DNA of 64,000 nucleotides from Mycobacterium lepromatosis (GCF_000975265.2 NZ_CP083405.1:1240001-1304000); one strand, 5' to 3'; positions 1 through 11,981 are shown, counted from the stretch's first letter. The notes: a model not told the origin generated them from the sequence alone. Numbers and translations are program-made.

Positions 1-276
1 TGTTACAGCAATTGGGTGCTGACCTTGTGGTGGTCTCGTCGGCAACCTCCGGTCGGCTGCTCGGCCTTGTCACCCCACCACCACGCCCGGGGTCGTGGAA
101 GTGATTGAGCATCTGTTAACTCCGCACTCCGGATTGGCGATTGCTGAACGCGAGGTGGAGCAGATCGAGGTCGGCGGATCCCCGCCCCGGCATTTGCGCT
201 ACATTGTGCTTGGTGTGGTGCGTGATGGCTACCTAATGCACATCGTTGCAGCGGTTCCCGGGATCTGCGATCTCAC
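1..276 (+). pseudogene. 3' part of a K+/cation channel regulatory (RCK/TrkA) domain relic, cut by RLEP
   Basis: Two reading frames together give a TrkA-like NAD-binding and C-terminal domain. The segment near 3-72 reads LQQLGADLVVVSSATSGRL. After a frameshift near 75-95 the frame reads VVEVIEHLLTPHSGLAIAER and then a GGSP..HL..IVLGVVRDG stretch. This resembles the cytoplasmic end of the Rv3200c-type transmembrane cation channel of M. tuberculosis (family recalled, not searched). The upstream part lies outside the window. The downstream end stops where the RLEP repeat begins at 277. The frameshift and truncation make it a pseudogene. It has no functional link with the zur/smtB pair on the other side of the repeat. 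Confidence 0.6.
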
Positions 277-906
277 GTTGTTGTGTGGTGGCCGGGGGTG
301 TTGGTGTTTGTGGCAGGAATTGTTGGTCGGTTTCATAGGTGGCAGGTGAAGTAGTGTTCTGGTGTGCCATCGCTGGCCGATACGGTCGGGAGTTTGGTGG
401 GCTAGCCTAGATCTTGTTGGCGCTGGGTGTTGGGGGCGCTTTCGGGTGCATGCTATGGCTGTGGGGTGTCTGTTTGTTCACCGGCCCTCGGCCAGCCGGT
501 GTGCCCCCGGCTGTGTTGGTGCCGTGTTGGTTTCACAGTTCGTCGATGACCTCGCAGCCGGTGATGACGCGTACGGCGGTGCTCTAGCCTAGGGCAGTAC
601 TTGACTTTTTGTGGGGATCGACCGCGGAAGGAAGATAAAAGCCATCCACGGCGTGATCTGGTGACTTGTGCGCGTGGCGGGCTAACACATCACCAGAAAA
701 GCGCAACTGATCCCCGGCCACCCGCCACACCAGACGCACCCCCAGCATCGCCAGCTTCGATGTCGCGGCCGGTGACCAACACCAACTACTCGGCGGCCCT
801 TGCAAGCAGCCCACCTACGCCGCGACCAACCCTAAACCACCAACACAACCCACACCACCGATCCCCACCACATAACCCACCACACCCCTCAACCACACAA
901 AACCAA
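277..906 (+). repeat. RLEP repetitive element, copy 1
   Basis: About 630 bp that recurs at 43091-43720 in the same orientation and at 33144-33774 reversed. Open frames inside all three copies encode identical peptides, so the copies are essentially identical in sequence. RLEP is the dispersed M. leprae-specific repeat, present in tens of copies and used as a PCR target. The shared left edge of this copy starts about 15 bp later than in the other two. The shared right edge ends at the sequence AAAACCAA. No convincing protein is encoded, and no terminal inverted repeats or target duplication were seen. Confidence 0.93.
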
Positions 907-957
907 ACCAGCAAGAAATAACCACCAACAACCAGCACAACCACACCTGGCGTGCCC

Positions 958-1428
958 TCAGGACCGACATTCTGAGCAGGTGCCAAAGATTTCGATGGTG
1001 TGGCTAATGTCAGAGAATCCATGCTTGGAGGCCACTTCTGCTGCCCATGCCTCGACCTCGTGGTCGCCGACTTCGATAGTGGAACCGCAGCCTCGGCACA
1101 CCAGATGATGGTGATGCTGCTCGGAACACCTGCGGTAGACCGATTCGCCGGTGTCGGTGCGCAACGTGTCGACCATTCCCGCCTCTACCATCGATTGCAG
1201 GGTCCGGTAAACGGTGGTCAAGCTGATATTGTCGCCGCGCTGGCGCAGCTCGTTGTGCAGCTCCTGGGCTGAGCGGAAGTCTTCGAGCGTCTCCAGTAGC
1301 GTCGATATTGCCGCGCGTTGTCGGGTGGAACGGACGCTGGCTCCAGTCATTATCTGCGGCTTCACCTCATCGCTTTGTCCTCCGCAAGCGAGCGTTGCCC
1401 CCATTGCATCGTCGCTGGCGCGGGTCAT
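958..1428 (-). CDS. zur: Zinc uptake regulator Zur (Fur family)
   Basis: Fur-family metalloregulator that, when zinc-loaded, represses zinc uptake and alternative ribosomal protein genes. The winged-helix part holds TTVYRTLQSM. The dimerisation part carries the HHHH cluster, a CRGC pair, and CSEC at the C-terminus, which are the usual zinc ligands. The ATG at 1428 overlaps the smtB stop as ATGA and has GAGGA about 8 nt upstream, which favours this start (156 aa). An internal ATG at 1350 (MTGASVRS) would give 130 aa, the size expected from M. tuberculosis, so the first 26 residues may be untranslated. It is co-transcribed with smtB. No frame damage is seen. Confidence 0.93.
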   Translation of the reverse strand: MTRASDDAMGATLACGGQSDEVKPQIMTGASVRSTRQRAAISTLLETLEDFRSAQELHNELRQRGDNISLTTVYRTLQSMVEAGMVDTLRTDTGESVYRRCSEQHHHHLVCRGCGSTIEVGDHEVEAWAAEVASKHGFSDISHTIEIFGTCSECRS

Positions 1429-1847
1429 AGTGCGTCCTCGCCAGCGTGGGCGACAGCATCGACGACGATATGCGTCAGGTGGTGGTCAGCAAGCCGGTAA
1501 AGTACTTCGCGGCCGGACCTCTCTCCGGCGACGATACCCGCTCCCTTGAGGATCTTCAGGTGTTGGCTAACCAGCGGTTGTGGTATGCCCAGTGCGTCGA
1601 CCAGTTCGTGGACACACCGCTGCGATTCGCGCAGTTGCAGCAAGATGGCGATGCGCACGGGTGCGGCCAGCGCGCGCAGTAACTCCCCGGCTGCATCGAG
1701 AATCTCGCGCGGTGGGGGTGCGGGGTAGTCCGCCAATCTTGAAATCCCATCAGCGCCGTGCTCGTGCCCGTCAACTAAACCTGAGCCTAAGTCGGTGGTT
1801 GCGGATGGGAGATCAACGGGGGTCGATGTTGACGGGGACGTCACCAT
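1425..1847 (-). CDS. smtB: Zinc-responsive ArsR/SmtB repressor
   Basis: 140-aa ArsR/SmtB-type winged-helix repressor. In mycobacteria it binds its own operator when zinc is low and releases it when zinc is bound, controlling the smtB-zur operon. The helix-turn-helix region runs through VHELVDALGIPQPLVSQHLK. The C-terminal helix ADHHLTHIVVDAVAH supplies His/Asp ligands of an alpha-5 zinc site. The N-terminal 40 residues are variable and His/Asp rich. It starts at ATG 1847 (MVTSPST) and ends with a 4-nt ATGA overlap with zur, so the pair is one operon. glyS is divergent, across a roughly 180-bp gap holding the control region. Confidence 0.93.
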   Translation of the reverse strand: MVTSPSTSTPVDLPSATTDLGSGLVDGHEHGADGISRLADYPAPPPREILDAAGELLRALAAPVRIAILLQLRESQRCVHELVDALGIPQPLVSQHLKILKGAGIVAGERSGREVLYRLADHHLTHIVVDAVAHAGEDAL

Positions 1848-1909
1848 AATTTAGGTCATCACCTTCGAGGAGTACCTGATATTGAGTTCGTTAGGGCAAT
1901 TCCACCGTC

Positions 1910-1929
1910 ACATGCGTGATGATGCATGT
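1910..1929. promoter_or_regulatory. Candidate operator palindrome in the smtB/glyS divergent region
   Basis: ACATGC and GCATGT form a perfect 6-bp inverted repeat around 8 nt, in the 1848-2026 gap between the divergent smtB and glyS starts. Position and shape suit a dimeric repressor site, but it does not match a Zur or SmtB consensus I can recall. Function is inferred. Confidence 0.25.
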
Positions 1930-2026
1930 CAAAGCCGGTGGTGGCGATCGCTACCATGACTGATGCTTTGCGTACACGGCTCGTCGTTGCGCGACCGCTC
2001 GGATTAGAAAAGGAGTGCCCTGCCTC

Positions 2027-3406
2027 GTGGCGTCCGTCATCGATACAGTAGTTAAACTGGCCAAGCGGCGCGGCTTTGTTTATCCCGCGGGCGAGATCTA
2101 CGGCGGCACAAAATCGGCGTGGGATTACGGTCCGCTAGGTGTAGAGTTCAAGGAGAACATCAAGCGACAGTGGTGGCGCTCGGTGGTGACTGGCCGCGAA
2201 GATGTTGTGGGAATTGATTCGTCGATCATCCTGCCGCGGCAGGTATGGGTGGCGTCCGGCCATGTCGAGATCTTCCACGACCCGCTGGTCGAGTCATTGA
2301 TCACCCACAAGCGCTACCGTGCCGATCATCTGATCGAGGCCTATGAGGCTAAACATGGGCAGTCGCCGTGTAACGGCCTGGCTGATATTTGCGATCCGGA
2401 CACCGGCGAGCCCGGTCAGTGGACGGAGCCGCGCGAGTTCAACTTGATGCTCAAGACTTGTCTCGGACCGATCGAGACTGAGGAGGGTTTGCACTATCTG
2501 CGGCCCGAGACAGCGCAGGGCATCTTCATCAACTTTGCCAACGTGGTGACGACCGCTCGCCGCAAGCCCCCGTTCGGTATCGGACAAATTGGCAAGAGTT
2601 TTCGTAATGAGATCACCCCGGGAAACTTTATCTTCCGCACCCGTGAATTCGAACAGATGGAGATGGAATTTTTCGTGGAGCCATCGACCGCTCGGGACTG
2701 GCACCAGTATTGGATCGACACGCGGATGCAGTGGTACGTCGAACTTGGTATCGATCCGAAGAACCTTCGGCTGTTCGAACATCCGAAGGACAAGTTGTCG
2801 CACTATTCTGACCGTACTGTCGATATCGAATACAAGTTTGGCTTTGTCGGTAACCCATGGGGAGAATTAGAGGGTGTTGCCAACAGGACAGACTTCGACT
2901 TGTCAACACACGCAAAATATTCCGGAGTTGACCTGTCGTTCTACGATCAGGTCAACGATACTCGGTACACACCATATGTCATCGAACCGGCAGCCGGTCT
3001 GACTCGATCGTTCATGGCGTTCTTGATTGACGCCTACACTGAGGATGAAGCCCCAAATACCAAGGGCGGGATGGACAAACGTGCGCTGCTTCGACTGGAT
3101 CCGCGGTTGGCACCGATTAAGGCCGCTGTGTTGCCGCTATTCCGGCACGTCGATTTGAGCCCCAAAGCCCGAGACTTGGCCGCAGAATTGCGCAAATGCT
3201 GGAACAGCGAATTCGACGATGCCGGCGCCATTGGGCGACGCTATCGGCGCCAGGACGAGGTTGGTACGCCGTTCTGTGTGACAGTGGACTTCGAGTCACT
3301 TGACGACAACGCCGTTACCGTGCGCGAGCGTGACGCCATGACGCAGGAGCGGGTCGCGATGACCAGCGTTGCCGATTATCTTGCAGTGCGGCTCAAAGGT
3401 AGCTAA
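2027..3406 (+). CDS. glyS: Glycyl-tRNA synthetase
   Basis: Class II glycyl-tRNA synthetase that charges tRNA-Gly in the cytosol. About 459 aa, close to the 463 aa of M. tuberculosis. Class II features are visible: the [13 protein letters not shown] region, FRNEITP with the motif 2 arginine (F-R-N-E), [13 protein letters not shown], and motif 3 [10 protein letters not shown] near the end of the catalytic domain, followed by the anticodon-binding domain. The GTG at 2027 is chosen because AAGGAG lies about 11 nt upstream. An in-frame GTG at 2015 directly abuts that sequence. The frame is clean. Everything downstream to 10545 is decayed. Confidence 0.95.
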   Translation: MASVIDTVVKLAKRRGFVYPAGEIYGGTKSAWDYGPLGVEFKENIKRQWWRSVVTGREDVVGIDSSIILPRQVWVASGHVEIFHDPLVESLITHKRYRADHLIEAYEAKHGQSPCNGLADICDPDTGEPGQWTEPREFNLMLKTCLGPIETEEGLHYLRPETAQGIFINFANVVTTARRKPPFGIGQIGKSFRNEITPGNFIFRTREFEQMEMEFFVEPSTARDWHQYWIDTRMQWYVELGIDPKNLRLFEHPKDKLSHYSDRTVDIEYKFGFVGNPWGELEGVANRTDFDLSTHAKYSGVDLSFYDQVNDTRYTPYVIEPAAGLTRSFMAFLIDAYTEDEAPNTKGGMDKRALLRLDPRLAPIKAAVLPLFRHVDLSPKARDLAAELRKCWNSEFDDAGAIGRRYRRQDEVGTPFCVTVDFESLDDNAVTVRERDAMTQERVAMTSVADYLAVRLKGS

Positions 3407-3880
3407 GGAGGTATACTCGGGTTGTGTTTGGGCGTGTCGGGCCTCTAATGTCGCTTATATCCCACGAAGCGCTGAAGAGTGTCAGTGTGAACGAAGTGGT
3501 TCGCTGATTGAGTTTGATTGTTGCGCGATATCGCACACCGGTCCCCTGTGGATCGGGATCTGAGTTTAAATGGTTGCCGCTCACCTATGCCGGGTTGGGG
3601 TCATTTGCTGCCTAGCACAGCTGGGGTGACGCGGCTACTGTCCATACGATCGGTTAGCTTTTCACCCTAGATCCGTGACAAATACCCCGCTAGCGTTACG
3701 ACGTAAGGCGATCTGTGCGGTATGTAGCGCTGCGTCGCCAATCCCCCTGAAACTGTAGAATTTTTTGTAGGGAGGTTGATTCTTGATGTGAAGCCGAGAG
3801 CTTCGCTATTCGGGCGGGCAGGGCTCTGTGCTTGCCAGTGACTCCTGCGCGGTGCTGGGCGAGAAGAACAGCAGCGACGT
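3407..3880. other. Gene-free stretch after glyS
   Basis: No reading frame on either strand resembles a protein I know. An AAGGAGGT-like sequence at 3405-3412 overlaps the glyS end but no start follows. Probably eroded sequence. Confidence 0.4.
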
Positions 3881-5000
3881 AGCCGCCTCCATCTGGGCTC
3901 ATGCCGCTCGCTCGTGGGTCGGATGTCGCGTTGTTCGGCTGTTTGCAGATGTGTTCGTAGTCGATCGGACTGAGCATGCCGTTGGTGGAATGGCTATGTG
4001 GCCTGTTAATCTGTTTGGTCCAGCCGACAACTAAGTGTAACATTTTCTTACCGGTTATAGAAGTGGTTGTTAAGCACTCATTCCCATTCAATGGTAGAGT
4101 TAAAAGATTCTCCGACAGCATTGTTAAAAGCAGACCTGGCACGCCCCATCGACTGCGTGACACCGCTTTGATCGGTGTGGAAAATCACCCTGGCCACCGA
4201 CCCACCGGGAACCGCGATGGCCATACACCACGTTGCTTGCGCCAACGCGGCGTTGTGGTGGATGTCTATGGCAAAATTGGGCACTCGCCGTGATGCAGAT
4301 TCAGCACCGAGGCCAGGTGTAGTTTGCCTTCATCGACCGAAATCCTGGTCAGACTCAGCCATTCACGCCACGTTCGGCTCCTCACGCGGAGTGAAGTCCC
4401 GGCGTAGCAAGTCCGATGCTCTACATGCCGATTTATTTCAGCTTGGTGGTGCCGCGCCGGCAGTGTGTGCGTCGAACTGCCAAACCCTGCTCGCACATCA
4501 TCACTGCCACGGTGTTGGAGGCGACCCGCTAGCCCATTGTCCACAGATCGGTAGTGATACGCGGTAAGCCACCCCCATGAGTCCACTTGTGAAACTACGC
4601 TTGTGCCGCGCCCACTGTCCAGTATGACACCACTGCGGGATACCGTGCCGCACCTTCTCTGGGTAGGACTCGGCGCTGCCAGGCTCACTGCTGCATCGCT
4701 TCCTTGACCCAGAAGGCCGCCGAGTGCTTGAGTACATCGCGCTTTATCGCCAATTCGGCGTTTCTTTTTGCGCAGCCGGTTAAGCTCCTCGCGTTCGCTC
4801 TGTTTCAACGGGCCCTCACCGGTCTCGAGCACGCCGGTCCAGATTCGCCCACAAAGCCCAGCGTGTCTTCATGCAGCCCCAGCTCCCAAGCCACCTGAAC
4901 GATCGGCTTACTCATATCCCGAACGATACGAGACCGCGCTCTCACAGAACTCTCGATCGACACTTCGCCGTTCCACCACCACCACCACCTTCAAGACGAT
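3880..5000 (-). mobile_element. Degenerate IS3-family insertion sequence (orfA/orfB relic)
   Basis: Minus-strand fragments in several frames match an IS3-type transposase. OrfA pieces near 4700-4960 read PIVQVAWELGLHEDTL, then EGPLKQSEREELNRLRKK and VLKHSAAFWVKEAMQQ, the typical helix-turn-helix plus leucine-zipper end. OrfB pieces follow: EQGLAVRR, DEGKLHLASVLNLH, AALAQATWCMAIAVPGGSVA, VIFHTDQSG, GVTQSMGR, NAVGESFNSTIEWE and the terminal NGMLSPIDYEH. These are the DDE-domain landmarks (FHTDQG; the N-x2-ES-F-N-S segment with the catalytic Glu). Numerous stops and frameshifts show it is dead. Terminal inverted repeats were not identified, so the ends are approximate. Confidence 0.8.
4973..4987. 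repeat. (CCA)5 / (GGT)5 trinucleotide tract
   Basis: Five perfect CCA units on the plus strand (GGT on the minus strand) near the start of the IS3 orfA relic. Short tandem repeats of this kind vary between M. leprae strains and are used for typing. Whether this is the published GGT5 locus was not checked. Confidence 0.7.
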
Positions 5001-5604
5001 ATATCTTCGGTACGAAGGGGAGTCCAAGATCTGGTGCCGGGTTTCCGGCTGCGTGACGGTGCTTGTCGGCTGTTGGTGGGTGATATTGAAAATATGGGCT
5101 CTTTTGGTGCGGACATGTTTTAGAGTGTTGTGCGGCCGGTATGTTGGGAGTTATAGATGGTAACGCTTGGGGGTGGATGGAAGTACCCGTTGAAGGAGGG
5201 CCAGATAGTCGGGAAATCGCTTGTTTAAGTTCGTCCTAGGACTGTTCTAAACGCTTTGCTCAGCGGCCTAGCTGGTGTGTTGCGTAATGCGCAGCTGACC
5301 GTATAGATGGTTGTCTCTTGCTAAGTTCAAATCTGCGAAGTCGACTTCTGTTTATCGTTTATATGCTTCGCCATCCTAATCCGTTGTCGAAGGGTATGAC
5401 ATCTTGCTCAGCAGTGTCTTGAGAGTTCTTTGGCCCAGTTGGGGGCGATGATACTGCGGCGAACTGGCGTTGCCAAGGCTTTAGAAAAGGTCTGGTAAAA
5501 GCAGGGATTTTGGCGTAATCTTGTCTTACAATCCGGCGGTAGAAATGGGTAGTTGTCGGACGCTCTGGCCCGCTTTGTTGGGTCAATGTTGTGATGGCTC
5601 TAGG
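5001..5604. other. Unassigned stretch between the IS3 and PPE relics
   Basis: About 600 bp with no recognisable coding relic on either strand. A 75-codon minus-strand frame at 5359-5586 has no family features. Likely eroded sequence. Confidence 0.35.
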
Positions 5605-6720
5605 ATTTTTTACGACTGCTTCCTGAGTTAGCTCTGCAAGAATTTATGCTGGAAGCGGGTTAGGGCCCGTTGTTTGTGGCGGCTATGGCCTAGGATGGGC
5701 TGGTATCGGAGATTTGCAGGCGTTGGTGTCGTCATTTGCCTCGGTGATTGCGGGGTTGGGCAGTGTCCGGCATCGGTGTTGATGGCGGCGGTGATGTTGT
5801 ACGTGGGGTAGTTGAACGAGGTTAGTCAAGCTCGAGCTGCGGCGTTTGACGTTTGAGTCGGCGTTGGCTGTCACGGTGTCTCTAGTGACGGTGTTGGTGA
5901 ATCGGACGACGTTGTCGTTGTTGCTGGCAACGAACATCTTCAGTATTAACGCTCTGGTGATTGCGGCCAAGGAGTTTCATGATGTGGATATGTGAACTCA
6001 AGATGTGGTCGCAATGGTGGCGTAATTTACTGAGGCGACGTCGGTGGGGTCGACGTTGACGTTGTTCACTGCGTCGTCGCTGGAATTTGGTGAGGTTGAC
6101 GGAGTTGGTGTTGCAGGCGGTTTCGGACGTGTCAGCGGCGTGGACTGGATTGACCACGCAGGTGCAGTCGGCTGGTGGCGGCGTTGCCGGACGAGGTGTC
6201 GACGGTGGAATCGTTGACTTCCCAACTGCTGTTGTCGCAGCTATCTTCGGCGGTCCTGAGCAGTTGTGGCTGCGTATCCGACCAGCATGTTGATTTCGCC
6301 GCTGGTGCCGCTGGCACAGGGGGCAGTATGGGTGCAGCTGTATTTGCTGGTTCTACGGCGAATTTAGGTCGATGTGTTGAAATTTTCGGGCAAAGCCGTG
6401 CCGGATACGAAGCTGCTAGGTGATGTCGGTGCCGCCGACGTGGCAGGGGTCAATGTCGGCTCGGATAGTGATTGTCGGGATTGGGGGCGATGCCCAACGC
6501 TGAGGCGATGGCAGGGGCTCCTACCGATGATGGTCTGCTGATGATGCTGGATGGGTATGGGCGGCAGCGGGGATGCCTGGGGAGATGACGGGCCGAGAGG
6601 GCGTGAGTCCGCATGTGGTGCAGTTGCGTCTCAGCGTGGTGCCATGCACTGGGGTCGGGTAGATTAGCTCGCAGTACGGGCGATTAATCGATAGCGTGTC
6701 GAAGTTATCCAATTTGGCTG
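5605..6720 (+). pseudogene. PPE-family protein relic
   Basis: Plus-strand fragments follow the PPE N-terminal domain in order across frames: SSARIYAGSGLGPV near 5625-5665, then LQALVSSFASVIAGLGSV, ALAVTVSLVTVLVNRTTLS, LLATNIFSINALVIAAKEFH, DVDM.TQDVVAMVA and TLTLFTASSLEFGEV, as in NSARMYAG...ANR..L..L.ATN..GQN..AI...E. A later stretch near 6175-6260 reads SLTSQLLLSQLSSAV. PPE proteins are mycobacterial type VII secretion substrates found at the cell surface. Many stops and frameshifts. Position next to glyS fits the M. tuberculosis PPE40 neighbourhood, but the exact ortholog is not resolved. Confidence 0.75.
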
Positions 6721-7124
6721 TAAGTTTCAGGGTGATCTATGGGCAGGCCAATGATCACAGACAAAGTTGCAAACCGAAGGTAGCAACATGACCAATACCG
6801 ATTCGGCTCTAGGGTTTCAGCGGGGCCTAACCAATTGTCACTGGACAAGCAACGCATGGGGTATCGTACACCCGCACCCACAGCACTAGTTGAAAAAACA
6901 TCACTTCGTCTGGTTGTATCGAGTCATTTTCCCGTGCTAGACGATACGATCTCCGCCGTATGGGGTCTCACGTGCTGATGGCGAATTATTGGAATAGCGA
7001 CGGTGTGCTTCCGGGGCCAAATATGGCTGCATCACTGAGCTTGCTAAAGTCGTTACAAGCGCTTCAGCAAGCGTGGATCACAACGAGGACGAATTGGGGG
7101 TTTTGACGTCTCCGCGCTCCTGCA
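6721..7124. other. Unassigned stretch before the phospholipase relic
   Basis: No recognised gene. A short plus-strand frame near 6970-7075 (HVLMANYWNSDGVLPG) has no family match I can defend. Confidence 0.35.
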
Positions 7125-7730
7125 GTAGTCCAATCGACGGAATGTTCATCGGGAGTTCCTGGCAAAAGTTACCACCGCCACCAGCGCGAGGGCTTTGATG
7201 TTGCTGGCTGATCCGGTGATCAAAAAGGCTTGTGACTCTGGGTCCTGTCCCGGTAATTTGACCGACATCGAACAATTCGTGTTGTTTGTGTAGGAGAACA
7301 GGTTGTTTGATCACTATTTCGGGACGCTTTCTGGAACCAGCGGGTTCAACACCTCGTCGCTGGCAATTGCAACAAGAAGGTTGGAACCCAATGACCAAAG
7401 CGCTTGACCACAATGACACTACCATCCCGTTCCGTTTCGACACTATCCAAAGCTCCCTGATTAACGGTGAATGCGTCAATGACCCTTAACCACAGACGGA
7501 TCGCCATGCACTAAATCATGGAATGGCGGTGCCAACGACCAGCTTGCTGCCGGCACAGGTTGAGACCAGTGCGTTTCATAGCAATATAGCCGGTGCCTAT
7601 GGTGTTGAATGCGATTTCCGCAACTACACAATGCGTGCCTAATTTAGTGCTCGGGTCGATGGTGAAGGCATCAATTCCATATCGAGTGCTATATTCGCAG
7701 CCGATGTTTGCGCTAGGAAAGTGGCCATCC
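7125..7730 (+). pseudogene. Phospholipase C relic (plcA/B/C family) with large internal deletion
   Basis: Fragments match both ends of mycobacterial phospholipase C. The N-terminal part covers a twin-arginine-like start near 7130 (RRMF), [49 protein letters not shown] and NGECVNDP. A WNGGAND remnant lies at 7519-7540. Then, near 7600-7715, the extreme C-terminus appears: CVPNLVLGSM and IPYRVLYSQPM (compare PKLPQCIPNVVLG...SIPYRVPYPQ). Roughly 270 central codons are missing, and there are frameshifts. PLC hydrolyses phosphatidylcholine at the cell surface and contributes to virulence in M. tuberculosis. Position fits the plcABC locus of that species (Rv2349c-Rv2351c); which paralog is unclear. 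Confidence 0.85.
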
Positions 7731-8610
7731 GCTCAGCGATCCCTGTTGAATACAAGTCTGAATGGCTGCCATTGCGTCAGCCAGGCCGTGTTTCAAAGCG
7801 ATACCGTAGCAAATAGTGTGGATGAGTCGGAATCTTCTAGGGAAGACGAGCTTGATGAAGTGAAAGTCCAATCGCCCAATATCTCTCCGAGAATTTCTGG
7901 CGAGGTTTCCCGCTTCCCTGTCCAGTCCATTTGACCGACATCGAGAGGGCTGAAACTCCATGACGCAATACTCTTTAATCTCGATGGCGTTACGGTGCTG
8001 CACCATGCGATACCGCTACAGGTTTACCGGACGTTGGCGAGCGCATCAACTACCCTGTCTACATGATGGATACAGAAGAACCGATCATGGAACAACGGCA
8101 ATAACGACGGTTGGCGACGCGGCGTCCGAGTTGGCCCCGCAACGGCCGGGCCCCGGGCAAATAGAGTTGCAACACCCGTGAGGTTGGCACAAGGCTCCGA
8201 GGTATATCGGTCTGGGCTTTTGAGTGCGCTGTTTCGTGATTTCACCGTTAAGCCGCAGTGAGCTGGCTAGTGATGCACGACCAGCTTTGATCATGTTGCC
8301 CGGCCTGTCAATGTTGACCACCTCGTGGGCCAACTGTCGAAGCTGGTTCAACGTGTGCTCAAATCTCAAATGTTAGTGTCGGGTATCCTGAGGTCTTCGG
8401 CAAGTTTTCTGGTGGCCCAGCAGCATGGCCAGCATCGACAGTGCTGTCGGCTCGGGCTGGGCCTGAAGAAGAACCGATGCCCGGTGCTCGCTTGCAATCC
8501 ATGGTGTGTGCCCGCTCATGGAGTAGCTGATATCCGCCGGGCAGGCGCCGTTATTTGTCGACTCGGGTCGACTTGCGGCGGCTGGCTTTAGCTGTCAACT
8601 GGTAGGCGAC
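7731..8610. other. Unassigned decayed stretch
   Basis: No gene recognised with confidence. Plus-strand frames near 7956-8080 contain HDAILFNLDGVTVLHH and WNNGNNDGW, which hint at former coding sequence, but no family can be assigned. No esx-like or CRISPR-like structure is seen. Confidence 0.35.
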
Positions 8611-10545
8611 TCAAAATCGTCCGCCGCCGCTGTTAAGGCCGCTATCGGACGAGCCCCCGGATGAGTTCGACGAGCTACTAAATGGATAGTTGGGATCCAG
8701 CAAGCCCATACCTCTTCTTCTCCGCAAAAAACCTCCACCTAGTAGGTCGTTGACGATGATCCTGCCGATCATCGCGCCAGTGTCGCTATCCGTGAGTTGT
8801 GTGTAGGCATACTGAGCCGACTGCACGTCGGGCGTTAGTCAGCGACTGCACGTTAGTAGCCAGCATCGACGCTGCGTTGGCATAGGCAATCGCTTCAGTC
8901 AGGTCGGTCCTTAATCCTTAATTCTTTTGTGGTCTTGAGCTATTTGTTTCGCTTCGGTGAGTCGGATCCGAGCCCCAGCTTCGATGCTGGCGCAGCGGGC
9001 GGCGATGTAGATGATGTAAGATGGAGAACCCGAGCACCCGCGGCCCAGCGGTGAACAACGCTTGTTCGAAGCAATGGCTGGAGCCTATCGGCGGCTGTCT
9101 GTTCTTCGGCCAGAGTGCCCAGTAACCAGTTAAGGTCCATGTCGGCTTTGGCCAGAATGGGCAAACGCGGCCAGCGGGTCGACGGAGCCGCCCCTGCGGG
9201 TGCCGTCTAGGGTTCGGGCCGCCGCATTGCGCACGGCGACAAGTTCCCTTTTGGGTAGAAGTTTGGCGTGTTGTGTCTTTTGCAATTGTTCGTTGGAGCG
9301 TATGACTCCCGAGTGGATGTCGTCTGCTTGACGACGGCAACGCGGCTACGACATGCCGGATGTTGCTAGCTGCGTTGTCCACCGCATCGAGCAGTGTCCG
9401 AGCGCCACCTTGGCGGCACTCAACTAAACAGCAGCGAGATAGGAGACGGCATCGCCATTACCGGACACCGAGGCTAATGCAGCAGGGTCGCACTCGTTGT
9501 GCAGCTTTTCTAGTCACTGCTCGACCGGGCTGATGCGTGCGGTGAATTCGACGTATTGCTCGGTCAGCCTATCGAGTGGCTACAGGGCGTTGATCACCAA
9601 ACCGTAGTGTCTCGAATACCTCGGTGTTCGACTGCAGTTCGCGGTCGATGCTCACCACGGCCCCGATCGCTTGGGTGAGTAGTTAGCGGCTCGGTGCCGG
9701 GGTCCATGGCGTGCCATCGTCAAGTTTACGGCACACCGTGCATACTCTGGAACAAAGTCGCTTTAGTGTTGATCACCACCTTGGTGAAGGGCTCGGGTCG
9801 ATCGTTGCCGAACTCGTCGATCGCCACTGTGAGCTCAATGTCGCTGGTACGCAGCGCGCTGTTGACCTTCACCACTGTTGACCAGGACAGATCGTCGAGG
9901 GCTTCCAGCGGTACGGCGGCCAGCCCATTTGTGTCGGCGGAGTCGACTTGTTGTGTCACAGCCAACTAGGCAGCGCGCCGTCGACGACGGGTTTAGTGCA
10001 TGACAACCAGCAAGATCACCATGACGGTGGTGATGACGCCCAGTGCAACCATCAGCATGACCCGTCTGGCCTGGACGCACTGGACGGCCTGTTGAGCCCG
10101 TTTGCCGCAGCTACTACCCGCACTGCTTCAGTCATTATTGTTCAATGCTGGCTTGATCTGTTTGTGCCGCAGGTTATCTACTTGACTTTCACTGATGCCC
10201 GGCACTAAGAAGGCATACTTCCGACTGGTGGTAGCTACGGCCAGTAAAGCGCCGTAGCCACTTAATTCGCTAGCACGCATGGTGCGCTGCACCAAGGCTA
10301 CAGCGCTCTGTTCGGCGAAGTCGTCAACGTAGACCACCTACAGTCGGACCTGGCGATCTTCGTACAGTTTGTCGATGGCTGACGTGATGGCGATGTGACC
10401 GGATTCTGACAGGGTGCCCGTGTTGTCGTTGACGTACTCCGGAAGCCGAAACGGTAGTTGTGCGCCAGAAGACGGTAACCAACAGCAGTCCAGCCGCGAT
10501 GATTTGCCATGACTACGGTGAGCAGGCGAGTAATGTGCATATGGG
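8611..10545 (-). pseudogene. TPM-domain membrane protein relic (Rv2345-like)
   Basis: Minus-strand fragments run in order along a protein resembling M. tuberculosis Rv2345. Near 10128-10450 a TPM-like N-terminal domain reads VVYVDDFAEQSAVALVQRT, SGYGALLAVATTSRKYAFLV and SQVDNLRHKQIKPAL. At 9726-9965 comes LAAVPLEALDDLSWSTVV. Near 8960-9380 come coiled-coil-like pieces including DLNWLLGTLAEEQTAADRL. At 8611-8826 the C-terminus reads IIVNDLLGGGF and ends in a Ser/Gly-rich GGGRF. At least several frameshifts and stops separate the pieces. It lies next to dgt as in M. tuberculosis. The function of the intact family is not established. Confidence 0.85.
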
Positions 10546-10688
10546 CTAATTTAGCAGGGTTAATATACAGGACCGAGGGGCGCAAGGAGGTGGCGGGGCT
10601 TCCCGTCTTGTTGGCGGGGGGACAGTCGGGTGCGATAGCTCTGCCTTGGTCCTCTAGTAGCCGTTCCTGGCAGACTGTGCTGCGGTGA

Positions 10689-11981
<1,293 letters not shown>

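Noticed and set aside
362-906. Open frames inside RLEP, identical in the three copies (for example 362-592, 33459-33689 and 43176-43406)
   Set aside because: They recur only because the repeat is copied. Composition is unlike a protein, no start context or family match is seen, and frames on both strands are equally open.
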